Shown one piece after another: positions 13,801-24,241 of a DNA stretch of 64,000 bases. This DNA comes from Dryococelus australis (Eukaryota; Arthropoda; Insecta; Phasmatodea; Phasmatidae). The DNA lies in NCBI GenBank assembly GCA_029891345.1, contig CM057009.1, forward strand, positions 286,140,966 to 286,204,965, read 5' to 3'. The translations under genes were made by a program, and so were the position numbers. The stretch's first letter is position 1. Every line of letters starts with the position of its first letter. The notes beneath the pieces are model-generated. The model worked only from the letters and a program-made list of their open reading frames with translations, did not search any database and was not told the DNA's origin.

Positions 13801-15600
13801 GGTTGGAGAATATAGAAGGAGCTTCAAGCCCCAGCTCAGGCTTTGTCTGTCATCTGTAATATTCCCAAGTACATCATTTCGAGGCAGTCAGTCACTGGCT
13901 AGTTCCCTGGCTACACTCTACACATATATTCAGTCGTAACAGTTTAACATGCATTTGCAACATATTCCAGTCTATGGTAAGTCTACTAAGTTACCCTCGC
14001 CCCACCTGTGTAAGCACCATGTGTCAGATTCTTGCCTTCCATAGGTACTGTCCTTCAGATATCTGATCAAGTACAGGCTGGTTTGTGAATTGTATATTGC
14101 AAACGATAAACATGCATACACCAACCGGGTATTTATCTTTATATTATCAGCTGGTTTTGATTCTATACCTTTTATCAAGCGGGCCATATTTCGTCGCACA
14201 TCCAATGATCGACTTTGAGGAAAGGTGTGGGTGTGCATTACCTTCCGCTGTGCCCTTCAGACTTGGAATTAGTCCTGCTCTCTGCTCCGAAGGTGACAAT
14301 GGTGTATGCTTTCCCTATGCATTGTCAATCTCCACCAAAGGACAGAGTGTTAAGGGCCTCAATCTTTACTGCAGGAAATTCACTAGACAGATCCCATCTC
14401 TCCAAGTGTTCTTTGTGGTTGTGTGAATTACAGTGGGGAGATTGGGGAGGAACAGACAGAGAACGAATTTGTGAACCGTCTTGGGGTCTATGGGGTGAGC
14501 TATATCCTGCCCCTTCTAGAGTTCTTATAATCCTAGGTTTTGAAAATTCCTAAATTATGTTGGTCCTTGAAAAGTCCTTGAATTTTCATGTTATAATGAA
14601 TACACAGCATGAAATTGTCAGTAAGGCTATAATTGAAGACATTTTATTTTTATCAGGGTTGTGTTAGCTGTATTGTATGTATGCATGTGCTTCCAAAGTC
14701 TGCAGTGTGTTATTGGACCTCTCTGATGAGTGAAAAGGTTATTTAGTGTCCTTTGTGTAATCTTACGTACTTTCAATAGCCACTATACAATTGTAAAATG
14801 GTCGGAACCAGAATGGCTTGTGAGCTGACAGATTAGGATGAACCTTTCTCTTAAACTCGAAATCTTAAGTTAATACTGAAAACCTGAATGCACCAACAAG
14901 GAAATAATGTGTCATTTTTGGCACTCGAGTTTTTTAACTGTGTTCATTTAAGCTTATATTCCCTTTATGTAAATATTTTTATTTGCTTTCATGGCAAAGC
15001 ACTTTGTGTTCTTTTCCAGCACCTAGCTTTTTGCATTTGTATGTTAAAGGAAGGATCGATAATATTTTAGTCACTGTATCTGTAATTTGTTTATTTACCT
15101 AGCAATGGCCAAATATATAGATAACTTTTTTTTATATTTTTTAGGTGAACAATTACTGTGCTCTGGTTAAGTTATTGTGTCAACCAATTGAAATAATTTT
15201 ATTTAAAATACAGTTAGTTCTGTAATTGAATATACAGTATTTAGTTTGTGAATTTCATATTTAAATTATTTTCTGTGATTATTATTTAATTAAAATTCCT
15301 CTCTGTCAATATAATTTTCACATGAAATATAATGTATTTCTGGTATTAATGTGAAATACATCATAACAAATCAATTGTATTAGTGATTTCTGAAGCGACC
15401 TGACAACGGTGCTAGAAACTGGTATTTTCAAAATGCCCCCACTTCCTCTTTCTTCACCACTCGTCTTGGCACGAATGAAAATTTCATTTGGTCTGGCTAT
15501 TTTCGTACTTATGGTGTAGTCACCATTCTTTCGCCCCTTTTGGTGAGTGTTTATTTTTCTGTTTGTTTTTCATCGCTTCAATAATGTTTAATATAACCTT
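10851..15600. other. Gene-poor AT-rich stretch; possible solo LTR at about 13.5-13.95 kb
   Basis: I recognise no gene. There is a poly-G run near 11980-11992 and a poly-C run near 12680. A segment at about 13,500-13,950 is GC-richer than its flanks and contains a TATA-like GAGAATATAGAAGG box near 13,805 followed by an LTR-like leader texture. Without a second copy or a target duplication it stays a guess. Confidence 0.3.
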
Positions 15601-15606
15601 ATCTAT

Positions 15607-15855
15607 TCATTTTGCGTGAACATTTTTTACTGTCAACAGTCGTCTGTTTGGGTCGGAAAAATTCTGTAGTGAAGCCATTTCTCTACCTTGCTGCCGATAC
15701 GTGACAGTTATTCTTTGAAGTCGCCTTTTGTCTTCTAGATCCCTTGTGCCATTTTTGATGCAGTAACATCTAGCCAGCATTCGCAAGGGAAATGTCCCGA
15801 TGATGGGCCAAATTTCAGGGAAGTCCAGACTCACTGCTTCTTTTGGCATGTGCAT
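15607..15855 (-). other. Open frame with weak cysteine/arginine-rich tail, possibly transposase-derived
   Basis: An 82-codon minus-strand frame. Its central part (RCYCIKNGTR, then KRRLQRITVTYRQQGRE) has a spacing reminiscent of the C-terminal cysteine-rich domain of piggyBac-type transposases with most cysteines lost. The similarity is faint and I would not name it. It lies just upstream (in plus coordinates) of the Rep-helicase remnant but on the other strand. Confidence 0.2.
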
Positions 15856-16159
15856 GAAAAGAAAACTGTTGTCGGGTGGCTTCCTTAAAATCCTTTAAAT
15901 CTTGATAATTTGTTATTTGAGTTAAATATAATATACTGTACTAATTTTCTATTTTAAAAAACGAAAAGTTGTTACATCTGTTAAATTAAAAATATATGGT
16001 TAATTATCTAATTTCAAATTGATTTTTTAAGGGATCTCCATTTTATTCTTTTGAAAAGGTTTCTTAATTGTTGTTCTTTTCCATTAGAGGGGCCCCAAAT
16101 ATACAATTGCTTTTCTTATGACAATGACCACTTATCATCCAATCATTATTCCATTCGAA

Positions 16160-16502
16160 GACTGAATTGTACCAGCACATACATGTAATGTGGGTAAGAC
16201 AAGTTGTTGTAACAGAGTTTGGCAAGGGGCGCGAATTTTTTATCCTGATGTAGGGAAATTTGCGTTCCAAGACCTGAATGAGCATTATAATGATGTAATG
16301 GTTTTTGAAGAATATTCTTATGAACGCCATTGCAACTCATTCGCTAAGAGATTGTTTGAAGATATGTCAGATTGCCAGTTAAAGGAGGTCTTGGTAATGT
16401 AATAGCCTGGAAAAAAACTTATTTGGTTTATTTCTAATGATCCTCCTCCTAATAAAGATTGGTTTTTGAATCGAGTCACTATGGTTGAAGCTAATCGCCC
16501 AT
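16160..16502 (+). pseudogene. Superfamily-3 helicase remnant, CRESS-DNA virus Rep-like
   Basis: A plus-strand open segment (16190-16402, continuing in frame past one TAA) shows the ordered motifs of an SF3 helicase. A degenerate Walker A (VGKTSCC) is at its start, preceded out of frame consensus by CN rather than GxxG. A Walker B-like VMVFEEY follows near 16297. Motif C, LIWFISNDPPP, lies near 16416-16448, followed by NRVTMVEANRPFW. The order, the approximately 40-residue B-to-C gap and the trailing V-x-V...PFW block fit geminivirus/genomovirus-type Rep helicases. I could not find the HUH nickase half upstream, so this is a 5'-truncated remnant. SF3 helicases of parvovirus NS1 or other small replicons are alternatives. 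Probably an old endogenised copy. Confidence 0.5.
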
Positions 16503-16734
16503 TTTGGAAATGCTAAAGAAGGACTCCTCTATAAAAGGAGATATTTTATGAACCAGATATAATTACTATTTCATCTGCAAGTTCTAATTCAAGTATGACT
16601 TTCACGGACTTGCTTGAGGAATCAGCTCCTCAAGTTTTTGCAGACATTGATGCAAGTGAAAGCAGAAATGATCTCTATATCTGATTGACACATCTGCCGA
16701 CATAAGTAGTTGGAAAGTGGCAGGTGCATTCTTC

Positions 16735-16965
16735 AACCCAAAATGCAGGGTAGGGCTATTGGGTAAGTCACATCATTGAGGTATTTGTAGTTTACATAGA
16801 ATCCTAAACCACATTCCTTCTTAGGGTTTAGTACAACTGAGGAGTTGTATGGTTATTTGGATTTCTCGATGATCTCTTGCTCCTTCATTTCCTTCACTTA
16901 CCTGAGAATTTTGTGTCGCCTCTTGGCTGACTCTTTATAAGGGTGATTGTTCACAGATACGTCCA
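16735..16965 (-). pseudogene. Gypsy reverse transcriptase N-terminal fragment
   Basis: The minus-strand translation gives EMKEQEIIEKSK, then SSVVLNPKKE, then GFYVNYKYLNDVTYP. This matches in order the start of Ty3/Gypsy RT (the I-I-x-x-S segment, the SPVVLV-K segment, and the RFCVDYR-LN motif). The DYR motif is altered to NYK. A stop interrupts the block. The catalytic YxDD motif would lie at lower coordinates and is not present. Confidence 0.65.
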
Positions 16966-17394
16966 CAGCCGTTCATATCTCATGTTGAATACGACACATC
17001 TGGCATAGCGAACGTGGTAAGGAGAAAAATATTGGTGAGTTCATCCAGAAATTTCTGGAGTTCGGAAATTCTAGCAGGGTCTAAATCATGTTGTATGTCT
17101 CTGGGATCAACAGGGGGTGCAATAATTGCTTCTGAGCTGTGTTCCTAGTGAATCGTTACTCTGTTGTTCGTTCGAAGATATACACATTTCTTCCCGTGGT
17201 ACATCACACACTGCTGACTGCTGAGCCAGGGCTAGCCTAAAATAACCTCCTGTGCAATACCTGGCGATACTGTGAATTCGGCTGTGTGTGTTTCAAGTGA
17301 TGGATGCCCATGGGAAGAGTGATCTACCCATCAAATTTTAGGGTTTGACTGGGATCAACCGTCTATACAAGGTGAGTTTGGGGTTGTAAATTAG

Positions 17395-17500
17395 CCTTCT
17401 GATCCTTTGTCAAGAGGTCACTTCATATGAAGTTTCCCATGGCTGTCAAATCGAGTAAAGCTAAATACGGGTGTCCGTTAATATCCACCTGGATAAGTGG
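17395..17500 (-). pseudogene. Retroelement aspartic protease fragment
   Basis: Minus-strand residues VDINGHPYLALLDLTAMGNF correspond to the strand-loop of a retropepsin active site. The catalytic D-T/S-G-A is changed to D-L-T-A, and a TGA follows shortly after. It lies between the zinc-knuckle region and the RT fragment, as expected for Gypsy pol. Confidence 0.5.
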
Positions 17501-17588
17501 AGCCTAAAGTGGTATACTCTCCTCATAGGCATTGTTCAGTTTCGTGATGTTGAGGGGCCTTTTTTCGCCTGGGGTGGTTGCCCTGCAT

Positions 17589-18178
17589 TCACCCCAATTT
17601 CGGTGTTTCCCACCTGGGCAGGTCCCTTAACTTAGGTCGAGCATGGCGATGCATCTGCCACCCACATGTGTCTCTCTTCCCTTCCTCACCCTTGTCTGCA
17701 TGAGCGATCTCTTTTGAGATGCTGGCCCGGGCAGAACCAACACCGGGGGAGTGAGTTTGCAAGGGCAGAGGGTGACCTGTGAACAGCATCTGTTCCGGAG
17801 TAGGGGCTGGTTCGGCGACCTTGGCAGTGCATGGCTTGTCTAACAAGGCCAGTTCTTTGTTTTTATTTTCTATTTCACTCGCTCTTTCCACAGGTTCAGC
17901 CACAGTTCAGGGTATTGAAATCAAGAGTAGATTCCTTAATGAGGGAGGAGCGTATGTGTAATATTTCATACACAGCTCTGATGTATATACATCTCAGCTT
18001 GTTCCTCGGGATGTTGCATTCGGCTGTGGAATTCGGAGGTGAACCTTGAAATCACTTCTTCGCTGGTCAACTGGGAAGCGAGGCGAGTGCGCAGTTTATC
18101 CCAATCCCTCACGAACTCTTCATATTTTGCCCACCATTCCCGAGTTCTTCCTTGGAGTTGCTTATGGCTGCTACTCAC
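17589..18178 (-). pseudogene. Gypsy gag remnant with degraded zinc knuckle
   Basis: The 18178-17966 frame contains REWWAKYEEF followed by WDKLRTRLASQ and, near its end, SRMQHPEEQAEMYI. This is the order of the retrotransposon gag core (a WW pair, W-x-x-L, then Q-x-x-E-x-x-x-x-Y). The next frame (17903-17589) ends with CGWQMHRHARPKLRDLPR, which resembles a CCHC knuckle that has lost its second cysteine. The frames are separated by about 60 bases and a shift. Confidence 0.65.
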
Positions 18179-18337
18179 CCATTACTTTGACGATATATGA
18201 TGTTCACATAGTTCCTGTTCACACTTGTGTGTGAAGACTATCGGATCTTCATGGGTTCGACCTCCGAACTCAGGTAGATGAAATTCGGATGTGACGAGGG
18301 CCATGACAGGGCTCTGGGGTTGTCCAGGTATTGATGG

Positions 18338-18766
18338 TCAGTAGTCTTGGATATGCCTACACACTTCATTGTGGTACACCAGGTCAGGAAGCATTCCATG
18401 CTGCTCAGACCATCCTATGCACACATGGTGGAATTCTTGCACACAGACTATGCACCATACCATATAGGTGCCTATCTGGTGCATTCTAGCCAATTGCAGC
18501 ATGCTGCTTGACACTGGTGGCATTGATACAATAGTACTCCAGACTGTCTGTATACCTGGCTCGTCTACCCACCACAAATATTGGTAGTGGTAGCGGCGAG
18601 AGCAGTGTGCACAATAGATCACATGGACTCCCATGCCAGTGCATGTGTCTATAGAGCACTTCTCGATCGCATCGAGAATGTGGTTGTCGACAACTGTGGT
18701 CTCAGGAGCATCATGCAGAATATCCCCAAAGTAAGACATGAAGTGTGGTAGTGTTGAGTGCCACAA
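18338..18766 (-). CDS. Cys/His-rich ORF upstream of gag, unrecognised
   Basis: A 142-codon minus-strand frame in the position of the 5' part of the Gypsy gag-pol. It contains a CTGMG stretch, YCAHCSRRYHYQYL and, about 50 residues later, WCIVCVQEFHHVCIGW, and it ends VYHNEVCRHIQDY. The C-x2-C...H spacing repeated twice looks like a tandem treble-clef or PHD-like zinc finger. Translation continues in a related frame into a segment (FGGRTHEDPIVFTHKCEQEL) that leads into gag, so it probably belonged to the same polyprotein. Its function is not known to me. Confidence 0.45.
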   Translation of the reverse strand: MWHSTLPHFMSYFGDILHDAPETTVVDNHILDAIEKCSIDTCTGMGVHVIYCAHCSRRYHYQYLWWVDEPGIQTVWSTIVSMPPVSSSMLQLARMHQIGTYMVWCIVCVQEFHHVCIGWSEQHGMLPDLVYHNEVCRHIQDY

Positions 18767-18973
18767 GGGGTTTACTTGCTGACTCCCTGAAGTTTTTTAG
18801 GGTTCGACTAGTTTGAAAAGGTTATGTTGGCCATAATGAGCACTGGCGTAGTTAAGGATATTATGAGCTAAGCATGATATGGGTTTGTAAGTGGGCTTAA
18901 CCATACAGCTATGGCACTAATGGTAGGCTTGGCTGGCATGGCCTAACTGCCTAGTTTGAACTATTGCTGTTAA

Positions 18974-18992
18974 AGCCCTACATTGGGCACCA
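18974..18992 (-). promoter_or_regulatory. tRNA primer-binding-like site of the Gypsy element
   Basis: On the minus strand this reads GTGGTGCCCAATGTAGGGC, close to the TGGCGCCCA-type primer-binding sites of LTR elements. It lies about a dozen bases inside the LTR edge at 19005. Confidence 0.5.
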
Positions 18993-19004
18993 CGAAAACT
19001 GATT

Positions 19005-19950
19005 TGACACTTACCCAGGGGGAGTGATAATTATAACAACAATTACTTGAATAGGCTAGACATGCCAAACAATGACTTAAGACATTTGGGGTTAAAAGTT
19101 ATAGTGAGTTTTTCACATAGCCTTTAAGTGAGGAAGTTGACATCTTACACGCATTTAGAGTTTTACCTCGTGACACCAGAACCACGATTCTCATTGAGCA
19201 ACTTAAGGTATCACTGGCGCACAGCCAGTGTACAGGACAGGTCAAGAGGCCTACCTGAGAGGCACAAAATCCAAAACCACTGTCACCTCCCTATGAGCTG
19301 AATAACCCTTGTTCATGCAGATACCGGAAGGTTGATTGATCTTCGACTACTGTGACCCTGGCTGGAGACTTTTACTCTGAAATGGGGAGAGCTGGTGGTC
19401 CTCTTTGTTGCTCGTAGACAGTGACAGATTCTTGATATGTGGTGTATTGTGGCGTGTTGCTGTGCTGCAGGTCAGCACATATTCAAACCAGGAGCTGGCA
19501 AGACCTGAGGGGGTTCCCCTCCTCTTAAGAATGCCTGAACCATAGGATGAGGGGTACTGCGATCTTAATTAATGGTGGACATAATGGGGTTGGTAAAATA
19601 GAGGGGCAAGCCCTCTCTGTAATGTTGGCAGTTTGAACTCGGCCCCGCTCAGATGAATTGCTGCTGAGTGCAGTTGCAGAAATGGGGAGGCAAATAGAAT
19701 TACCTTCGGAGGAGTATGCTCTATTTACAAACTTATTTGCACACCTCATCTCCTAGAGTACAGCATTAGGGGGATAGGAACTAATACAGCCTCGCAAAAG
19801 GCAAGCCTGTAACTCACTTCCCTACTGTGTACTTCTGAGTTATTCACAATCTACCAGGCAAGAATGATTATATTATATAGCTCCTTTCGCCCAGCCCTTG
19901 GAGGAGCAGTGGACTAAACATTAAGCAGTCCTCGATATGTTCGAAAGGTA
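19005..19950 (-). repeat. LTR, copy 1
   Basis: It begins (plus reading) TGACACTTACCCAGGGGGAGTG and is recognisably the same sequence as 37753-38590. Shared blocks include GATTCTCATTGAGCA, AGTACAGCAT and AACTCACTTCCCTACTG. On the minus strand it ends ...GTGTCA next to the PBS-like site, which makes it the 5' LTR of the minus-strand Gypsy element. The upper boundary is where similarity to copy 2 stops and is not proven. Confidence 0.65.
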
Positions 19951-20232
19951 TACACATACCAATACATCATATACACCCCTCACCCACACCCAAGTAACAA
20001 AAGTCCTCTATTTATGAATTAGAATGTTTAACATTTGTTCTTGGTTTGGTATTCAAAATTTAGAGAATATTTATAATATGCTGAAGTCCTCCTGTAAACT
20101 GATATCCAGGCATTGTCATAGCTTTTGGCTCCTATATGACAACTGGGTAAAATTGGCTGTTGAGTCATTAGGATCTCATTATTTAAATTTAGGGTGCAAC
20201 ATATTAAAGGATCACAGAATGTAGTAGTTCAT

Positions 20233-20233
<1 letters not shown>

Positions 20234-20285
<52 letters not shown>

Positions 20286-20290
20286 CTCTC
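20234..20290. repeat. (CT)n microsatellite
   Basis: About 28 CT units with one GC interruption near 20282. It gives a spurious RERERE frame on the minus strand. Confidence 0.95.
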
Positions 20291-20479
20291 AATTTTGATG
20301 ATTCCAAAGTTATTGATGAATCTTAATATCCTCCAAATTGCAATGTTTAAGTAGAGGTTCTTTTGGCATTTACTAATATCAAGGAGCATGTAGAAAAGGA
20401 TTATGAACTGAGTGAAATTATTACAAAATTAAAATCTGATGTACTAAAACATTATTTTCTAGCCAAGGGTCTTTTATGT

Positions 20480-21310
20480 GACAAATCCGTGACAATGTAA
20501 AACGTGTTGAGTTTCCTCCTCACCCCAAATCCATAGTTTTTGATTATTTTAATTCATCGCCTCTAGGTGCTAATTTAGGCACACACAAAGCCATTCTGGC
20601 AACTCGTAAGCATATTATATGGAAACGTATAGTTGCTGAAATTTCTGAAAGAGATAAATGCTGTAAATTGTGTGCTTTGAGCAAACCTGCTCAAAACACA
20701 CACCTAGGTTTCCTCTTTTCAAATGTTGCTAAAAAAAAACCAAGCGAAAGCTTTTCATTGATTTTGTTGCCCCATTTTCAGGAAGTTAGTCAGATAATAA
20801 TATGTTATTAATTTTGTGTCGATGCATTTTCTACATTTCTGTGGTTGATTCCTGCGAGAAAGGCTAATGCTCTATCCAGCGTTTTTGCTCTACAAGCCCG
20901 TGTTTTCCAAAATTTTGCCTTCACCAATTGTGTCCGAACACGGTTCCCAGTTCACTTCAAGAGTTATTTATGAAACGTGTTTCACTTATGGCATTCGCCA
21001 TACTATCATATATCTTTATAATCTTCCCTCCCCTTCGCATGCGGAGCATTTCCACCTAAACCTCCATTCAGCTATCTTGCTTTTCATGTGATGGAGCATT
21101 TATTTGTGAAAAAATCCTCCTTAGTTGCAAAAGGCTTTCAACTATGACAGGCATGAGTCTCATAAGACTAGTTCTTTTAATCTTGTTTTCACTTACTTGC
21201 CCAATAACCTTTTCCCGTTTAGCGACAAACTAGAATTGAAAGCACATGTTTACATAACTTTAACCATTGGTCCACACAATGTTTGACACCTCCTGGAGAA
21301 TGCTATGACC
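20480..21310 (+). pseudogene. LTR-retrotransposon integrase remnant, plus strand
   Basis: In plus-strand frames I read FNSSPLGANLGTHKAI...WKR followed by CCKLCALSKPAQ (an H2C2-type zinc domain near 20540-20700). Next comes ESFFIDFVAPFSGS (first catalytic Asp region, about 20745-20785). Then comes IVSEHGSQFTSRVIYETCF...GIRHT, with an AEHFHLNLHSAI segment near 21040 at the position of the catalytic Glu. The second catalytic Asp (SD-x-G) reads SEHG, a substitution. Frames shift several times. The fragment is opposite in strand to the RT fragment at 22.1 kb and to the Gypsy element at 16.7-20 kb, so it is a separate insertion. Confidence 0.7.
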
Positions 21311-22064
21311 CAATCATCAACTTCCACTGTTACAACAGCCTACCAGTGTGCAGTTAATATCGGCATATTCGTAAATAAGACTGTAGAGACTAGCCTGCAG
21401 GTCATTGAACTTGCGAATTTTTCAGGTCTATAATAATGATCAATTCTGTCATAAATGTAACATCAAAAGTATTAGTACCCAGAAAAAATATTTCATCAAT
21501 TTTTAAAGCATTTGCACTAATTAACTGACTTGAATAAATTCTATGTTTATTGGATAGGAATTTCTAGTAACACCAGCTAATTATTGTGTTTCTGTCTGTA
21601 CTGCATCTTGCATAACTGGAATGTTCCTTTTTGTGTTTTTTAATTCGATTACAAGTCATATTGTCTTCTTTCGCCATTTAACACCCTGTTTAATTCCTCA
21701 ATTAAAACAGCTGTCATAAAATCAATTTGAAATATGTTTGCTCGCCATAGAACTATGTGGCCTTGGGTGGCGGGCTTGGTGTCTCAGTCTGGCAGTACAA
21801 TCTCACTTCGAGGGGTGTTGGTGTGATATCTGTCTTGGAAAGATGGGTGAACAGTACAAGTTGGACTTGCGTGGTTGTAATAGCACCAAACTCTCTAGAC
21901 ATACATTGGAGTCCTGAATTTACTCCCATGTGCAAATTCGTTCACTGGTACAACCCCCAAGGAATACAAGACTTTAACGGCGCTCTACTTTCTGGATGTA
22001 ATTCATATTGAAGGAAGATTGAATTCAGATCAAAAATTGTGAAATGTTTTGCTCTTTGTATGTG

Positions 22065-22800
22065 CTAAGAATCTGTTTCTATAACTTGCACCAAATATGA
22101 ATCTACATATATTATTTTATTAAATTCATGGTAGTCACATATCAAACGATACTGACCTGGTGTTTCCTTAGGTAACAGAAAAAACGGACTAGCGTATGGA
22201 ATAGTGGATTCCTCCACAATGTTATATTCCGTTAAATAATATATTAATTGTTTGAAAACATTACATTTGGGAGAAGGCACACAGCATGGCATGCACACTT
22301 TTAATTTCAAAACAACCAGAATTTCTTTAGTGCCCTAACCTTGACATAAGCACATCACTATGCTATGAATTTAGTTGATCTAATGCTTGCACCATTTTTT
22401 CAGAATGTTTTACCAAATGAATTTTACAACAGCTAAAAGGTTTTACTTGTAAGTTTTCAACAATTTCTGGCTAAAACAAAATTTCAACACATTATTACAT
22501 ACATCAATGCAGGTATGGGTGCTTCCAAATAATCAATACCCAATATCACGTCATGTGGTAGATTAAAAAAAAACAGGGATCAGCACTTTCCATGATAACT
22601 GTTCAATTATAATTTTTATGATGGCTACAGTACTTGCCCTAATCAATCCTCTGTCCACTAAAGAAAATACAACAGATTAGCCCTTTTTCAAATGAATGTT
22701 TCTTGTTTTAAGATAGCTGCAAAAGTTCCTGAATCTACCAATGCTGACATAGTTAAATTAGCAATTTCAATTGAACATACTGCAAACCAAGGTATGCAAT
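22065..22800 (-). pseudogene. LTR-retrotransposon protease and reverse transcriptase remnant
   Basis: The 22310-22065 frame reads YNIVEESTIPYASPFFLLPK then GQYRLICDYHEFNKI. This is the N-terminal RT signature of Ty3/Gypsy pol (I-x-x-S-x-S-P-Y-A-S-P, then R-x-C-V-D-Y-R-x-L-N). About 430 bases upstream on the same strand, near 22780-22730, a peptide IEIANLTMSALVDSGTFAAI carries an intact DSG protease motif. The connecting sequence is shifted and stop-rich. It is truncated before the YxDD box. Confidence 0.7.
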
Positions 22801-23329
22801 AACGCCATGGCTACAATAATGCCACTTTTTTTTTAGGTTTTTATATAGTTTTTGCAGGCAGCTCTGTGTACCTGCCACAGGTAGTTTACACCTTCCATAT
22901 GTGAGGCTTCAGTTGAGTTACAAACTTTGTGTAAGTAGGTCGCACCGTTATTTTGACAGCACTTGCTGCATACCGCTGATCCGAGAGAGTAGAAATTTAA
23001 ATTGTCTTCAAGTTATTCTGTTTATATTAAGAATTCTACATCTGGATGCTTCATACATTCTGGATATAAAGTTTTTGACATACCAATAAAAATATGTACT
23101 GTATCAAACATTTTATATTTTGTGTAAGAGTGTTACATATGCATATTCATGGATGCAATACCGCCAGTCATTAAAACTGTGTTGTACTGACTGAATATTA
23201 TTATAATATGTAGGTATGGAGGTCGTGTAATCACTCACTGTTTTAAAAATGTAATTTCTTAAGCTTTTTATGGAAAAAAATTCTGTATTTAACCGCACAA
23301 TTAATGTGAACAAAATTTAAAATTAATTT

Positions 23330-23670
23330 TATGTTGTTTAAGAAATTATTTTATATTCAACTAGGCGGAAATTCTGCTCAACAGCATAAAAGTTAATATT
23401 AATTATTCGTTTAAAAAAATTAATTTTATAATTAATATAAGAAAGTAGATCTCAACAGCATAACAATTTTTTTGGAAGAAATAATTGTATACTTTTTTAG
23501 GATAAATTATTACTGAACAGCATAAAATTTAAAATGCTATCTTTGTTTTCAAGAAATGATTTCATAGTTTACTAGGACGAAGTACTGCTTAAAAACATAA
23601 CATTTTAAATTTATTATTGAATTTTAAAAATTATTCCATAGTTTACTAGCAGAAAGTACTGCTCAACAAC
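23330..23670. repeat. Degenerate tandem repeat, unit about 70-75 bp, about five copies
   Basis: A recurring core (CTAGGnnGAAnTnCTGCTCAACAGCATAA) appears near 23363, 23438, 23499, 23571 and 23646, each followed by an AT-rich spacer ending in a run such as ATTTTATA. Copies differ by substitutions and small indels. It resembles an old satellite block. Confidence 0.7.
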
Positions 23671-23689
23671 TGCCCAGGTATTTTTATAG

Positions 23690-23785
23690 GTTTTTCCAGT
23701 GGTTTAAGGTTAAGGTTGTTTGCCTGCTTGGAGGTCGTGGGTTCCAGTCCAATTTCAGGCATGTCTTTATAAGACAACTTTAATT
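23690..23785 (+). repeat. tRNA-derived SINE-like unit
   Basis: Contains a B-box-like GTGGGTTCCAGTCC preceded at tRNA-like distance by AGTGGTTTAAGG (A-box-like), with GTTTGCCTGCTTGGAGGTCG between them. The fold was not verified. It is not a functional tRNA gene. Confidence 0.45.
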
Positions 23786-24241
23786 GTAATTTACATTACA
23801 ATCTAAGCCAACCCCTGTTAGTCCTATGGAAATATGTGAGTAACATCAATAAGAAATAACTTATGAAAACATGTTTAGAGAGAAACTTTTTCGAGAGATC
23901 ATAGTAACGTAATATTTTCTGGTGAATTGCTCCTCTCCCACGTCCTTCTCTCTGTACAGTTTCAAATAACGTATTTAGTTCAACGATTAGCATGTTCTTT
24001 ATGACGAGAATATTTTTGGGGTCTATATCAATGAAAGTAACTTATTTCACAATCGTATTTTTTTTTTTTTTTACAAATATTTGCTTTTTCCTTGCTTAAA
24101 GTACCGGTTGGACTGCAAGGGAATGATTCACAAACTAGCTAAATTTAAATTAACATCAATGCTTGCCCGGGACAGCGCGAAAATCCAATGCATCGAGCAA
24201 ACATGTTAGAAAAAATATCTAATTAATGTTATTTTGTTTAT

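Larger units (their letters stand above)
16730..19950 (-). mobile_element. Ty3/Gypsy-like LTR retrotransposon, truncated, minus strand
   Basis: In minus-strand order from high to low coordinates I see an LTR (from 19005 upward), a PBS-like site (18974-18992), a Cys/His-rich ORF (18338-18766), gag (about 18180-17970), a degraded zinc-knuckle region (17903-17589), an aspartic-protease segment (about 17490-17400) and the start of reverse transcriptase (16960-16735). No RNase H, integrase or second LTR follows at lower coordinates, where the Rep-like remnant lies, so the copy is 3'-truncated or its end was replaced. All pol parts carry stops. Confidence 0.75.

Noticed and set aside
23330-23670. 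CRISPR-like array (repeats with spacers)
   Set aside because: Repeats are degenerate, spacers are AT-rich continuations of the same unit, and the genome is eukaryotic; it is a satellite.
23690-23785. Functional tRNA gene
   Set aside because: Only A- and B-box-like words are present; no credible cloverleaf or anticodon arm, so a SINE-type unit is more likely.
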